Origin: Cyclaneusma minus
Lineage: Eukaryota > Ascomycota > Leotiomycetes > Marthamycetales > Marthamycetaceae
Reading direction: 5' to 3'
NCBI GenBank assembly: GCA_037179335.1
Contig: JAKZHN010000010.1
Coordinates: forward strand, 999,870 to 1,063,869
DNA length: 64,000 nt
Numbering within the stretch: position 1 is the first letter of the stretch; each line of letters begins with the position of its first letter. Shown piece after piece: positions 11,171 through 23,720 of the stretch. A program made the position numbers and the translations under genes. Below the pieces are notes generated by a model that did no database searches, was not told the DNA's origin, and worked only from the letters and a program-made list of their open reading frames with translations.

Positions 11171-12033
11171 CTTCGGCGATGTCGCAAAGGTATTATCGGC
11201 GCAGGCTTTGTGAAGTACAGATCCGGATGTGGTTGACAGTCTCGGGCTGGGTGTTTGTGGCCTTTCGTGGCGGGGAAGGTGGGAGGTGAGGTTGGCCGTG
11301 GTGGAGGCGGGAAATTAGGACAAATGAGCTCGGGTCGATGTCAGCGGGATCGGCAGCTTGTTGGCAAAGGTCGGTGGTGGTGGCGGGAGTTGCTTGTCGT
11401 CTGCAGGCCGGTGAAGCAGTGAAAATGGCTCGTCGCCAGGTTGTGACATTTCGGCAACATGAGCTCCCACGGCAGCGTGCGGCAGCGACACAGAGCCCGA
11501 TGACGCGGGCATATCACGTGCCTACGATTAGGCTGAGAGACCGTGCCCGCTTTTCCCTGCACAGCCCCATGAAACCAGAGAACAGTCAGAGCCTCTCTCA
11601 TTTATATGATGCTGGTGCAGCCCAGCATCTATGTTCAGGTGTCTTTTCACAACAGCTTATTCTTTATCCTACCTATGTCTCAACAGCACAATTTACGCAT
11701 GGAAACTGAAATAAAGCAGGAAAGGGAAGGATGCTCATCATGTTCGATACCTCTAGCAAAAGTCTGACTTCGATACGTGCTCCAACAAAAATCCGAGTTC
11801 GATACCGATAACAAAAATCGGATTCTGACTTTCTCAACCCACAATTGTTACAAAAAGCAAACGACTTGTCGTTTCTCCCTTGGGCGGCTTCTTATTCAAA
11901 ACCTTTATAAATATCTACTTTTTGTACAGTCGAGTGCGGTTCGCTGTGCTTGCACATGGCCAAACTCACTGTAGCTGGGGTCTTACACTGCCTCCCTGTG
12001 CAGGCTGTGGCTTGGGGTGTGAAGAAGAGATGT
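11171..12033. other. Intergenic: epsin promoter / dioxygenase 3' flank
   Basis: This is the upstream region of the epsin gene. A palindromic CACGTG lies at about 11515. The octamer TTCGATAC occurs three times, at 11743, 11769 and 11798, at 26-29 bp spacing in otherwise diverged units. No gene was supported. Confidence 0.55.
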
Positions 12034-13497
12034 CTAGCTTGAGCCGGGCATACTATCCCACAGATCCCCTTCGATACTGGGACGGGAAGAAAACACATCG
12101 TTTATGACGCCGAAATCCGCATCGTCGGGGAGAAATTGCGCGCGTACTTCGACGGGCTGGTTGTCGTGCTTCATGAAGAAGTTGGCTTGGGAAGCGGGGA
12201 GCGAGATACGTTGGGTGTGGTTGGGATACCATTGTGCCTGTGGAGAAGAAAGGGGTTAGTGGGAGGGCGCAAAAAGCGAACGAGTGTGGAAATGGGGTTT
12301 TCAGGATGGTCCCGGATGGCGGACTGGAAAATGGGGGCTTGAAAGGAGAAGGGAAGACGGGGTTGAGAGAAACGTGATTTGGGGATTGAAAGTCAGGGCT
12401 GAGGAGCTGAAACTTGAGGTATTGTTATTTCGACGGGACTGTTGTCCTCGGCGGATACGAGAATTACCCCTGAATGTCACCAAAACGCAATTCGACTCGA
12501 ACAAAGTAAAAAAAGACCACCAACCTGATACCCTACAGCAATCATAATCCGAAAAACCTCACTCGGATTCGGCATCCCCGCATGCCACGTCCTCAAATCC
12601 CTCAGTATGACATCTCCCGGTTCCGCAAGCGGCTGGACCGGCGGCCTCACCTTCCTCCTTTCCTCCACCACCTCCAATTTCACATTACACATCGGCTCAC
12701 CCGGTCTCAATCTCGCATTCGCCAACACATCTGTTTTTTTTTCGCAATCTCCTGATCGTATGCTGAAGTATGAGCGTGGCTGCCGAGCCAGAATTCTGTA
12801 GATCCTGTGGACGGGGAGAAAGGACATAGGGGTGTGTTGGCGATTACGAAGAAGGGGCACTGTGGGTGGGGGAAGATTATGTCTTTGTGCACGTGTTGAC
12901 GCAGGCCAAAGGTATGGGGGAGCGCGGTGTTGCCGGTTAGGAAGTTAGTTATGGGGGAGGCGCCGAGGTAGAGGTTCATTAGTTGGATGGTGAAGGGGTT
13001 GAAGAATATGTCGGGGTAGAGGAGGGAGGGCTCGGTGAGGGGTGGGCCTTGGAGGATGTTTGCTGGGTGTGGAGTGTTAGTCGGTGGTGAGGCTTGAACG
13101 TTGGGGTTTATATCTCTATTGGAATGGAGTGGAATGATACGAGTTGAAGTTGCGGAACTGTATGGTATTTTGTGACTTTTGGAGGTTACTGAGCATCGTG
13201 GATAGAGTTCAATATGCTAATGAGAAAGCTTCACGCACAATTGACGCCCTGATTGAAAGGCTTCTTGTTGTTCTTGACCAGCTCCTCCGCCTCTGCACTC
13301 ATGTACTTGTTGAGATTTTCCACATGCTCAACATCAACTACTCCCTTGAGTATCAAGAGACCGTCTTGATGGAGACCCTCGAGGGCTCGTTGGATGTTTG
13401 CTGTATCAAATCTTCCGTTCTTCAATTCTTCGGCTGTAGGGTAGATGGCTCGCGCTGCGTCTACCGGAGATGTCTTCTGTGGAGCGATGCTGCCCAT
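12034..13497 (-). CDS. Phytanoyl-CoA dioxygenase (PhyH)-like Fe(II)/2-oxoglutarate oxygenase, frameshifted
   Basis: This is a cytosolic-type non-haem iron oxygenase of the PhyH family; fungal members often act in secondary metabolism, but the substrate is unknown. Exons are 13497-13239, 13062-12525 and 12237-12034, and the introns have proper donors and acceptors. Exon 1 begins MGSIAPQKTSPVDAARAIYP. Exon 2 holds the iron-binding HxD (HVHKDI) and, in a different frame, the distal His and 2-oxoglutarate Arg region (TWHAGMPN, then SEVFRIMI). Exon 3 begins AQWYPNHTQRISLP, typical of the family C-terminus, and ends at TAG. The two halves of exon 2 are joined only if one base is gained (or two lost) at an A9 run (T9 on the + strand, 12734-12742). 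As written, the protein stops shortly after that run and lacks the distal His. It is either a recent pseudogene or a homopolymer sequencing error. Confidence 0.8.
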
Positions 13498-13690
13498 AGT
13501 TGTGAGTTATAATAGAGTCGGACGGCACTGTATGTTGCCTCTATTGTTATTTCATGAATCTAATGGGCTGATTTCTCGTTGGCTCACTTGAGTATGGATA
13601 TACATGTAAGTAGGTTCCCCTCCTCAAGATACGTACAGAGGCTGGCCATGCCAAGCTTGCGATGGGGTAGGTGGATTTCGTATAGCTTGT
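13498..13690. promoter_or_regulatory. Short 5' flank between dioxygenase gene and AT-rich block
   Basis: About 190 bp of normal composition separate the dioxygenase start codon from the AT-rich block. The whole basal promoter must lie here, or the degraded repeats have replaced upstream elements. No distinct motif was identified. Confidence 0.4.
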
Positions 13691-14323
13691 TTAGATAGAT
13701 TTTTGTAAATTTTTGTAATAATTAGCTATATAGTGGATTTAATATGGATTTAATTAAATCAGTAATAGCGTGCGGTGCAGCTAACCGTTTAATTGCCTAT
13801 TGTAAATTAAAATAGCGCTTTTTCGGGCTTGGCGCGCGATTTAGGCCGGTTAGCGGCCAATTTTTATTGGCTGGCAATTTAGAATTGAAATTGGTTTAGC
13901 GCAATAGTTAGAAATTTTATTTAAATTATTAAAAGCGGATTTAGCAAAAAAGAATTGGAATAAATAAATAATAAAAAACATGTTATTATTGATTTTAAAG
14001 TATAAATATTATTTTGAGGGTTTTTTATTATTTCTAGCTTTTAAAAAAAAAAAAAAAAATTTCATATTATATCGAATTACGTGCCTTTTTCGATATTACG
14101 TTGGATTTTGCCCTGGTTTATCGGATCTGCCGCTCCAATTTTTGCAATATTATCGGGCTTTATTTATAGTTTTAATTTATGTAATTTTATTTATTCCAGC
14201 GTGATTAAAAGCTTCGTAGTTTTTAAGCGCTTTTTTAGTTTTTTAATGCCTGTTTTTTAATTATATAATGGCTTTTTGAAAAAGTTTTAATTGCATTGCT
14301 TGCAGCCTTATATTTTTGATTTT

Positions 14324-14512
14324 TATTAAAAAATGGGTGCAATGGCAGCCACCGTAAAATAGCCATCACGTGTAATTAGATCCGAAAAAAACTAGCGTCC
14401 GCATAATAAAAATATTCTTACTTTGAAAAGCCAGTTATTCTAGTCTTTTTAAGCATAATACAATATTTTTTACACTTTTATTCTATGCCCTTATATTTAT
14501 TCATTTTCAATA
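14324..14512 (+). repeat. Left LTR of copia element D
   Basis: It aligns along its length with 38490-38681, for example through GCGTCCGCATAATAAAAATA at about 14395 and 38564. Differences are mainly transitions. Confidence 0.8.
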
Positions 14513-15559
14513 AATTATAAGCTCGGAATTGCGTAAGCTTTTAAATAATTAATTAACGTTGTTTTAATTAATTTTCCAATATTGCTTCAATAAAAATTCT
14601 GCCCTTGGCATTTTTTAGCATTACAATTTATTGCAAAACAATTAAAACCAATTTAAAAATCCCTTTATATTTATTTTTTTACCAATGCTATTACAATATT
14701 TTACAAAATCGATTAAAACCAATAAAAAAATCTTTTTATAATTTATCCGGCCAATTTAAAAGCTTTTATAATAATACCCCTTTTTATTATTTTTCCTTCT
14801 TTTAATTAATTGCTTTTATTTTCACATTCGCTATTATATTTAATAATAAAAAAATTAAAAAAGCCCTTTTAAAGCTATTAAAAATCAATTATAAAATTTA
14901 ATTTTATAATATAAAAGTCCGTTTTAATAAAGAAAATATATAATTTATTATTAAAAAAAACCATTTTTAAATACGCCGGTATTGCTTTAGTTTTTAAAAT
15001 TACTAATAAACATAGCGCATTCTTTATTAAATTTGGCATTTTGAAAACCGATTTTAATTTAATATTAGCCCCAATATTATTTAAAATTCAAGTTAATAAG
15101 CTTAGCAATAAATTTAAAACAAATATTTATTAATTAAGACAAAAAAGCTATTTTAAATATTAAAAATACAAAAACATATAAAAAAGCCAAAACCAAAGCT
15201 ACTAATTTTCTATTTAAAAGCCTTTTTAATAAATACAATATCGTTAAAATATATAAAATTATTTTAAAAAAATATATAAAATTTAAGACTATTTTTAATT
15301 TAATATATATTATTAAAATCCAGATTTTTATTTACAATAAAAATACTATTATTTGCTTTATTTAAAATAAATTTTGCAAATTTCAATATAAATTAATATT
15401 CGCTAATAAGTTTTATGCCGGCGCTTATAATAATAAAATTCTATTTCTTTGTTTTAGCCAAATTCTTCCTAATAATTATATTATTATAATTAATACTCTT
15501 ATATTAATTAATGCTATAATAGAAATTTAAAAAAATTTAAAAATTTAAAAAGAAAAAAT

Positions 15560-17320
15560 AGCGTATATTAATTATTAGCAATAAAAACTACGCTTTTGCC
15601 GCTAAAACCAGCAAGCGTTTTTAATAAAATAAAATTAATAAATTTAATTTTTACAATTTTTATAATAGCGCTTATTTTATTCGCAATTGCTTTAAGAAAA
15701 AGGCTATATTAATCTTTTTCCTTGCCAATTAATATTTAATTCGCAATTTTAAGCTTTTTTTTAAAATAAAGCTTTATAGTTATTGCTTCCGCTCCCGCTC
15801 CAATCTTTTAAAACGTTATTATTGCTTTTTTTGGCTATTGTTTCTTTTTTAAATAAATTTATTATAATAATGCCAAAAATAAAAAAAATAAAAAAAGGCT
15901 TGCTTTGCTAATAAATCCGATAAAAAATCCAATAGTTACGCTGCTAAAATTAATAATAATTTCAAAACTAATAATGCTGCCAAAATCCCATTTAATCCCG
16001 AAAAGAATAAGGAGATTGCTTATATTAGCCGTAAATTAATTAGTAAAGCTATTTCCTTTATTTGGGCTTTAAATATTAGCGCATTATTATATATATTTAA
16101 TTGATACTTTTTTTTTAAATAATTGAAAAAAGAATGCTATTATATATTGTAAAAATTAATAAAAACATGCTGCAAGCTATTTATTAAAATATTATAAAAA
16201 TCAAATATTTAAATAAATTGTTATTGCTTTTAAAAAATACGTTTTTTATTTCAAATTTTAAAATCAATTTAATTTTGGCCCGAAAATTATATACGGCTGA
16301 TTTATTAATTTTTTTTAAAAAAAATTAAATTATTAGCGCTATTATAAATTATAAATTATAAATTATATTTAATAGAAGCTAAAAAATATAAAAGCTATAT
16401 TTTTATTGTTAAAATAAACACTATCATAATTAATGCTTTTTTTATAATTCTTTTCCTTTTTTTAAAGCCTTTAAATGTTACGTTTTTTAAATTAAAAATT
16501 TATAATTTATAATATAGAAAACTTTGCTATTTTAATAATATTATAATTGGCAATATTTATAAAATTACTATATTGGTAAAGCTTATTAAAACCCCTTTTT
16601 TAGCTAATTATAAAGTCTATTAAATATATATTTTTATTAAATTTAAAAACTTTTTTCTAAAAAAAAATTATATAAAACCATTAAATTTGCATTTATTCAA
16701 TTTAATATTATTAAAAAAATTTCCCGTTCTTTTTTATAAAAACCGGTATTTCCTATATATTATTAATAGTTTTATACGGAAAGTTTAAATTATTTTGTTA
16801 ACCATTAAAAATAATATTATTCAAGCTTTTTAAAAATAGATTTTATAGACTAAAACTTAATTTGGAAAAGAAATTAAAGCAGCTTGTAATAATAATGCTT
16901 TTAAATTTTTTAAAGCAATTAAATAATAAATTTATATTAAAAAAATTAAAATACAATTTATTATAATAGCTTTGCGAAATAAGAAATTTAGCAATTAAAA
17001 GCTAATATTCGGGCTTTATTTAAAAAAAATAAAGCTATTATTAAAGTTTTGGAATAAAGCCGTTAAATATAATATTTATATTCGCAATTGCGCTTTTATT
17101 AGCCTAGTTATTAAAGGCTATGTTACCAGCTTTAAATTTTTTTAAAGCGGATTTTTATTTTCTATTAATAATATTAGGATATTTAAATTCCTATATGCTT
17201 TTTATTTTAATTTAAAAATTATTTTTATTTTTAAAAACCAATTATATTATAAGCTTATTAATATCGGTCGCTTTGGTATTTTTATACGATATTTTAATAT
17301 TATTATAAAATAATTTAAAA
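15560..17320 (+). pseudogene. Degraded gag/integrase of copia element D
   Basis: At about 15633-15685 the + frame reads a CCHC-like spaced pattern ending SAYFIRNC, reminiscent of a Gag zinc knuckle whose first cysteines are lost. From about 17047 it reads FWNKAVKYNIYIRN, then INNIRIFKFLYAF and INIGRFGIFIRYFN. These match the C-terminal part of copia integrase (FW..A...A.YL.NR, then L R.FG C, then G.F.GY). Stop codons interrupt the frame. The integrase match is good; the zinc knuckle is tentative. Confidence 0.65.
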
Positions 17321-17579
17321 TTTATTTTACAGAATTAAAATATATGCATTATATAAATAAAATTGAAATTTGCAAATTTAAATTAGGATTAAAGCTTAAT
17401 TTAAAAATCCGGGGAATTGTAAATAATTAGGGTATAATAATTAAACAGAAATAATAAAATTTTATAAGCAGGAAAAGGAAAGGCTTTAACGCCGAGCAAT
17501 TAAATGCCGACGCTATAAAAAGGTTAAAGGCTATTAATAATAATTTTAATTTCTCGCTATAATATATATCGGATAATTT

Positions 17580-17790
17580 ACTATAGTATAATATATTAAA
17601 AAAGCTATAATTTAATTTATTAAATAGGCTAATTTTTAATGCATTAAAAATATCGCGATATAATATATTAAAATCGCTATAATATAATATATTAAGAAAG
17701 CTATAATTTAATATATCCGGTATAGCGTAAAATACGCTAATTTTTCGCGCATTATAAATATTTTAAAATAATATACTAAAAATATTATAA
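17580..17790 (+). repeat. Imperfect tandem duplication, period about 100 bp
   Basis: Two adjacent units begin at about 17581 and 17678. Each runs CTATARTATAATATATTAA, then AAAGCTATAATTTAAT, with a later shared GCTAATTTTT. It lies in copia element D just left of the insertion of element A. Confidence 0.5.
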
Positions 17791-17810
17791 AATATTATAC
17801 CGGCTATAGC

Positions 17811-18021
17811 TATAACGGTCTTGGGCCGCAATAGCCAACCACGTGACCCCGAACCCCGGCCCGTGACCGGTTTAGTGCAAGCGACTAGCGCTAGCGCTTT
17901 TAATTTTTGCTTAAAGCTTTTTTAAAAAGCTTTTTGCTTTAATTTGTTTTTAATTTAATATATATTATTAATTTATATCCTGCCTTGCTATTTTATATAA
18001 TTTTAAGCCTGCGCTATAATA
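17811..18021 (+). repeat. Left LTR of gypsy element A
   Basis: It aligns with 29033-29248. Shared words include GCAATAGCCA, CCCGGCCCGT, TTAGCGCTAG and GCTTAAAGCTTTTTTAAAAA. It is one of the more GC-retaining pieces of the block. Confidence 0.85.
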
Positions 18022-18106
18022 ATTATATCAAGTTTTTTCTTTTTCGATATTAAATAGCTTTAAAAACTCTGTATTTTTAAAGCCTTGCTTTTTATAAGCA
18101 ATTTAT

Positions 18107-18259
18107 TATCACGGCCAAAGCATTTTGGAACAAAAATACCAAGGTGGAAATACAATTAATTTTGAATTAACAAAGAAAAAACTAGCTATAAATGCGTAAA
18201 AAACCAGTAAATTATTTGCGCTAGCTATAGCCAAGGCCCTAGCCTTAATAATGGCTTTA
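18107..18259 (-). repeat. LTR of gypsy element B (3' LTR in element orientation)
   Basis: It pairs with 23568-23720 at equal length. Shared stretches include ATTAATTTTGAATT and AAAAAACCAGTAAAT, plus GGCCCTAGCC near the end. Confidence 0.8.
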
Positions 18260-19170
18260 AGCACCTATAAAGGCTATATAATGCCGATAGCGGTGCTATA
18301 TAGCTATATTATACGCTGCTAGGCGCGTTTTAGCAATGCCCTATATTATATAATATTAGCCCGTTATATTATTCCTTCTTTTTAAAAACGTTAAGCCTTT
18401 GCCTTAGCTATTAAACTCCTTATTAGTATTATATACCATTAAAACCCAAGCTGCAAATCCCTTTACAATTAGCAATTTTTAAATTCCCGCGCGGATATTT
18501 ACCCAAAATAGCCATTTTTGCTTTTTTGCTAAATAAAATAGGCGGCGAAATTTGGGCTGCAGCAATTTAAATTTGGCAATATATTTTTGCTTGCGTATTA
18601 CGCTTATTTAAGCTTATTTAATTGTTTTTATATAAAACAATTTGCTGGTCCGGCTTTTTAATAATATATTATATAAAATATTAATAAAATAAGGGTAATA
18701 TAATTCAATTAAATTAAAATACCTTAAAATAAAATAAAAATTCCTAATATTATAATTAAATAATTAAATAAACTAAATATAATAAGCATTATATTGCAAT
18801 AATATAGCTAAAAATAATAAATAACCCCAATGCTTTTAAATTAATATAATTGGCTTTTTAAAGCAATTTATTTAATTTAATATAAATGGCTTTGCAAAGC
18901 AAGTTTTTTATTAGCTTTTTAAACCTTAAAAAATAAGCTTATTTTTAATTGTCTAAGGCAGCAAGATTTTCAATAATTAAACGGGGCTTTTAAATTGGCT
19001 TATTATAGCCAATTTATTTAATAAAAAGTTTCTGCCCAAAAAATCCGTTTTTAATTTGCTTTTGCTATTTATTAATAATTTTTCTAATTTATTATTTAGT
19101 TTAATTATTTTTATTAAAAATAGCTGGGTGCTATTAATTTATAGTTTATTAAAAAGGAAATAAATTATTA

Positions 19171-19214
19171 TAAATATATTTAAATATATTTAAATATATT
19201 TAAATATATTTAAA
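19171..19214 (+). repeat. 10-bp tandem repeat TAAATATATT
   Basis: About four consecutive copies of TAAATATATT lie inside element B, downstream of its integrase relic. It is a simple AT minisatellite. Confidence 0.7.
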
Positions 19215-19239
19215 TAAAATATATTATAAATATATTCAA

Positions 19240-21970
19240 AAATATTTAAACGGTAATTATAAAATTTTATAATCTTGGTAGTTTTATATTTTATATATTT
19301 TTAATTTAATAAGCGGCTAGGGCGGTCTATTTTAATATTTCTTAAATTTAACCAAATTTTATTATTAATTTTAAATGCCGTAGCCTGCCAATAATGCTTA
19401 TTTGCTTAATTTTCCTAAATCTGCTAAATACTTGCAAAATTAAATTAAGCCTATTTTTAAAACCTTTTTAGCTTAATTATAATTGTAGCAATTTTATTGA
19501 TTTTTGAATGGGGGTTATTTAAAATAATAAAAAGCTTAAATTAAAATAATTTAAAATTATAGCCGTATATTATAAAAAACAAATTTATACCAATGCTTTT
19601 TATTATATAAATATTTAGCAATAGCTAAGCTATTAGCAAAAGCAAAGCCTAATTGTTTTATTTATAATTAATAAATATTTATAAAAATGCTTTAATTTTA
19701 GTATTTATTTATTTAATTAAGCTATTTATTTCTGGATTAAAAAAATTAATAGCAAATATTTGATATTTACTAGCTTATAAATAATAGCCCAAAAACAATT
19801 AATAAAGGCGCTTTTATAATTTAAAATAATATTTATTGAAAAGCTATAAAAAACAGAATTAAAAACCAATTAATAAAAGCTTTTATAATAATATTCTTAT
19901 TTAAATAGTTTATTATAATTATAATATTTAAATAATTATTATTTTTAAATAGCTTTATTATAAAATTAATTAAAATTCTAAATTAAATACGGTTTAAAAT
20001 AAGCAAAAGCTTTAAATAATTATATTTACTATTATATTAAACTATAATATACCAGTAAGCATTAAATATTTAAATGTATATTAAGCCAAAATTTTGCTTT
20101 ATAATAATATTATAAATGTAATTTTAGCTTGGATAGCCGCAAATTAATTTATTATAATTTTATTAAATAATTATTATTTATAATTCTTTTTAGCATAATA
20201 TTTATAAATAATAACCGTTTCTATAAATAATATATTGCTGACCATTTAAATTTAAATTGCTAAAAAATAAAAATATTTTTTATTTCGGCAAAATCCTATG
20301 CATATTTTTACCATTTTGCCAATAAAGCAAAAGGTTTTTAAAATCGGTATAAATAAAATTAATTTAATTATTTTTAAATATTTTAATAAACGCTTTATTT
20401 TAAAGCTTTTCAATTAATAGTATATTATTTTTATTATTATTAATTATTAAAATCTAATTTTCTTTTTTTAAATATATAAAAATTCAATTAAAAATCATTT
20501 AATTAAAAATTGTATTGGTAAATAAAATAATAATTATTTTTCAAATTAGGCATATTTTAATTGCGCCTAAATAATATATTGGTAATTTTATTTTATTTTT
20601 TAGGTTGGTATATAATAATAAAATTATAGCCAAAAAAATAAGGCCTAATATATTTGGTATTTTAAAAAATAATTAGCGGTTATAAAATATTTTAAATTTT
20701 TATAATTGGTGCAAATTTAAAAAAAAAACTTTTGTATTATATAAAAATTTATTGCAAACTTTTTTAAATTTTAAATAATAGCCAATATTCTTTTATTATA
20801 AATAAAATAATTTCATTTAGCTAATAATATCTTTTTCAAAAAAATTAAATAGGCTAAAATAAACTATTTTTTAGAAATTTGGAATAAAATACCATTTATG
20901 CTATAATTAAAAGCATTTATTTTAAAATATATTTTTAATTTAAAATTAAATAAATATAATATTAATGCTAAAGCAAATTTTTCTTTAATTGGTAAAAAGC
21001 GTTTTTAGTTTTTTTAAACTAAATAATCTTTTTTTAATTAGCTAGATAAAAGGCAGCATTAGCTTAAAATAATTTTAAATAAATTTTTAGTAAAAATTGG
21101 CAAAATTAAAAAAACCTTAAATACCTTTCAGCGTAATAAGGATTTTTTATTTTTGTATAATTTTTATTTTTATTAATTTTATATTAATTTTATATTAATT
21201 TTATATTAATTTTATATTAATTTTATATTAATTTTATATTAATTTTATATTAATTTTATATTAATTTTATATTAATTTTATATTAATTTTATATTAATTT
21301 TGCCAAATATATTACTATTAAAAGCTGCTTTAATAATAAAATTTAAATGGCGTATTAATTTAAGTTTAAATTTGCATTTATTTATATTTATTTAAAAGCC
21401 AGCTTTTTTAAAATAATTTAAAATAATATTAATATACTTGCAATATTTTGCTAATATATTATTTATAAAAATTAAAATATTATTAATATAAGCAAAATAT
21501 TATTACTATAAGCAAAATAAAATTCGTTTAAATAATTTTATAAATACCAATTTATATATTTTCAAGATATATTTAAAATATGTGCCAAATTAAATAAAAT
21601 AACCAATTATTTTAAAACAACCGTAATAAATATAAAAACCTATTAACCATTTATTATTTTTATAAATACAAATTTGGTAAAAAGCGGCAATAATATTTAG
21701 CTTGGTATATTATTTTGCTTTATTAATATTTTATAAAATTCTATAAATTAATAGCAAAAAATAGATTTTTTTTAAATAATATAATTTGAAATATAATAAT
21801 TGCAGCAAAACTATAAATTTCTTTTAGGCTTTTTAATAAATAAGCTATTAATGCAAATAAAATTCTTATTTAAATTTTTTATTAGCGTTTTATAAAAAAT
21901 TGGCAATTTATTATAATTTATATTATATAGCGGTTTTTAAAGCATATCGGGCTTTTTTTTATTGGCCAGC
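19240..21970 (-). pseudogene. Degraded gypsy pol (RT, RNase H, integrase C-terminus) of element B
   Basis: Read on the minus strand with many stops. At about 21970-21350 the text resembles gypsy RT: LFIKKPKRNL aligns with LFVKKPGGGL, and a block YGCFK.LV.LF aligns with YGCFKYLVMPF. At about 20970-20530 the RNase H pattern appears: FNFKLKIYFKINAFNYSING, then YNKRILAII, then TNYKNLKYFITAN, matching YDKELLAIV and TDHKNLEYF. At about 19420-19250 the integrase C-terminal motif reads KIWLNLRNIKIDRPS, close to KVWLN.RNI.T.RPS. Order and strand agree with one inverted element. Confidence 0.8.
21171..21300 (+). repeat. 12-bp tandem repeat in element B
   Basis: About eleven near-perfect copies of TATTAATTTTAT run from 21171 to 21300. 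They sit between the RT and RNase H relics of element B. Their uniformity contrasts with the mutated surroundings, so the array probably expanded after RIP. Confidence 0.9.
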
Positions 21971-23567
21971 TTTAATTTAATTATATAATTAATGCCAAAT
22001 TTATATAAAAATATCAGCTTATTAGCTAGCCTTTAATTAAAAACCTTTAAATAATTACAAAAATATTTAAAAAGCTTTTTATAAAAGTTTAAATGCTTTT
22101 TAATTTACAATGCTTTATACATTTAATTTTATTTATATTATATTTATAATTTTATTGTTTTAATTACCAAAAAATCCCAATATTATAATTGGTTAAAAAA
22201 CTACATTAAAAATAAAGCTTTCGAATAAATTTAAAATAAATTATATTATAAAATAAATAGCTATTATTAATAAAAATATAAGCAAAATAAGCTTTATTAA
22301 TAATAATTAATATTATAAACGAATGTGCTATAAATACTTTATTATTCTTTTTTACTATAATTTCTTTTTATAATATATTTTGATTTATAATTTTAAATTA
22401 AAGCTATAGGTTTTTTTAATTTCTTATTAATAAAAGCAAAAGCAGTTTCTTTGCATTTATTATATTATTGCTATTTTTTTAAAAATATCAATTAAAATAC
22501 TAAATAAAATATTAAGCCGGCTTTAGTTTACAATTATTTTGCTTATAATTTTATAGCCTATGATTAATTAAATATAGCTTCAATAATTTATTTAGCCTAT
22601 TTGGCTTTTTTAATAGCATTGGTTATAACTTAATTTATAGCATTTAAATTGCAAATTTTATTAAAAAAAGCAAAGGCATTAAAAAAATACGCCAATAATG
22701 GCAATAAAAAATCTGTATTTTTAATATTTATTGCAATAAATTAAAAATAATTAATATAACTAAAATAATTTATTTTAATAGGGTTAATAATAGCAAAAGC
22801 TCAAATTATATTATTATTAAATTTGGCAAACAAATATTAAATTTTGGTGCTATTAGCTATTAAACTTTACTTATTAGCAATTATTGATAATTGGTTAAAA
22901 CAATTAATAAATAAGGCAAATATTTACCCATTCTTTTGCTTAAAGCCAAAAAAGGCAATTATAGCCTTTTTATTTTTATTTTTATTAAAATATATAAAAT
23001 TTATTTTTTCAAAAAAAACCAACAATAATTTCGTTCATAATATTTGTTTTCAATTTATAATTAATTTATAATTAATTTATATAATAGCCTTATTCTTAAT
23101 TTATAACTATAAATAATTAAAGCGGTATTTGGAAATTTGATTAATAAAATTAATAGCCAGCTTAGCCTTTGCCAATTATTGCTAATAAGGGTATTTGGAC
23201 TTATTATAATTATTAAATATCGGCATTTTAATTTTGGTTAATATTTATAATATAGTAAAAGCATTAAATATTAGGGTTTAGGCTTAAAAGGCGGTTTAAG
23301 CTTGCTGGAATAAAATATATAAATTAATATTATTTTGGCAAATTGTTTAAAATTAGCCGGCCATTTTTTACAGCCTTTTAAAAATCTGCTAGAAATTAAA
23401 AAGCTGCTAATACTAATTATTATTTTAAATAAAAGCGGCCTAAGCAGCTTTTTTATATATAAATAAAATATACAATAAGATATATGCAAAATTTTATATA
23501 ATAGCAATAAATATTATTCGGAATTATAAAATTTAATATGTAATATAAAATAGCAAATTTAAAATAA

Positions 23568-23720
23568 TATTATATCTAAAATATTTTAAAATAAAGATAT
23601 TAAGGTAAAAACATAATTAATTTTGAATTTAATGAAAAGAAATTAATTATAAATGCATAAAAAACCAGTAAATCGTTTACGCTAATTATAACCAGGGCCC
23701 TAGCCCTAATACAAGCTTAA
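23568..23720 (-). repeat. LTR of gypsy element B (5' LTR in element orientation)
   Basis: Second copy of the 153-bp LTR. It is more AT-converted at its left end than the partner at 18107-18259. Confidence 0.8.

Noticed and set aside
22844..23071. 75-codon hydrophobic frame (+) in element B
   Set aside because: It lies in a RIP-mutated gypsy element whose coding strand is minus. AT-rich DNA yields such Leu/Ile/Phe frames by chance.
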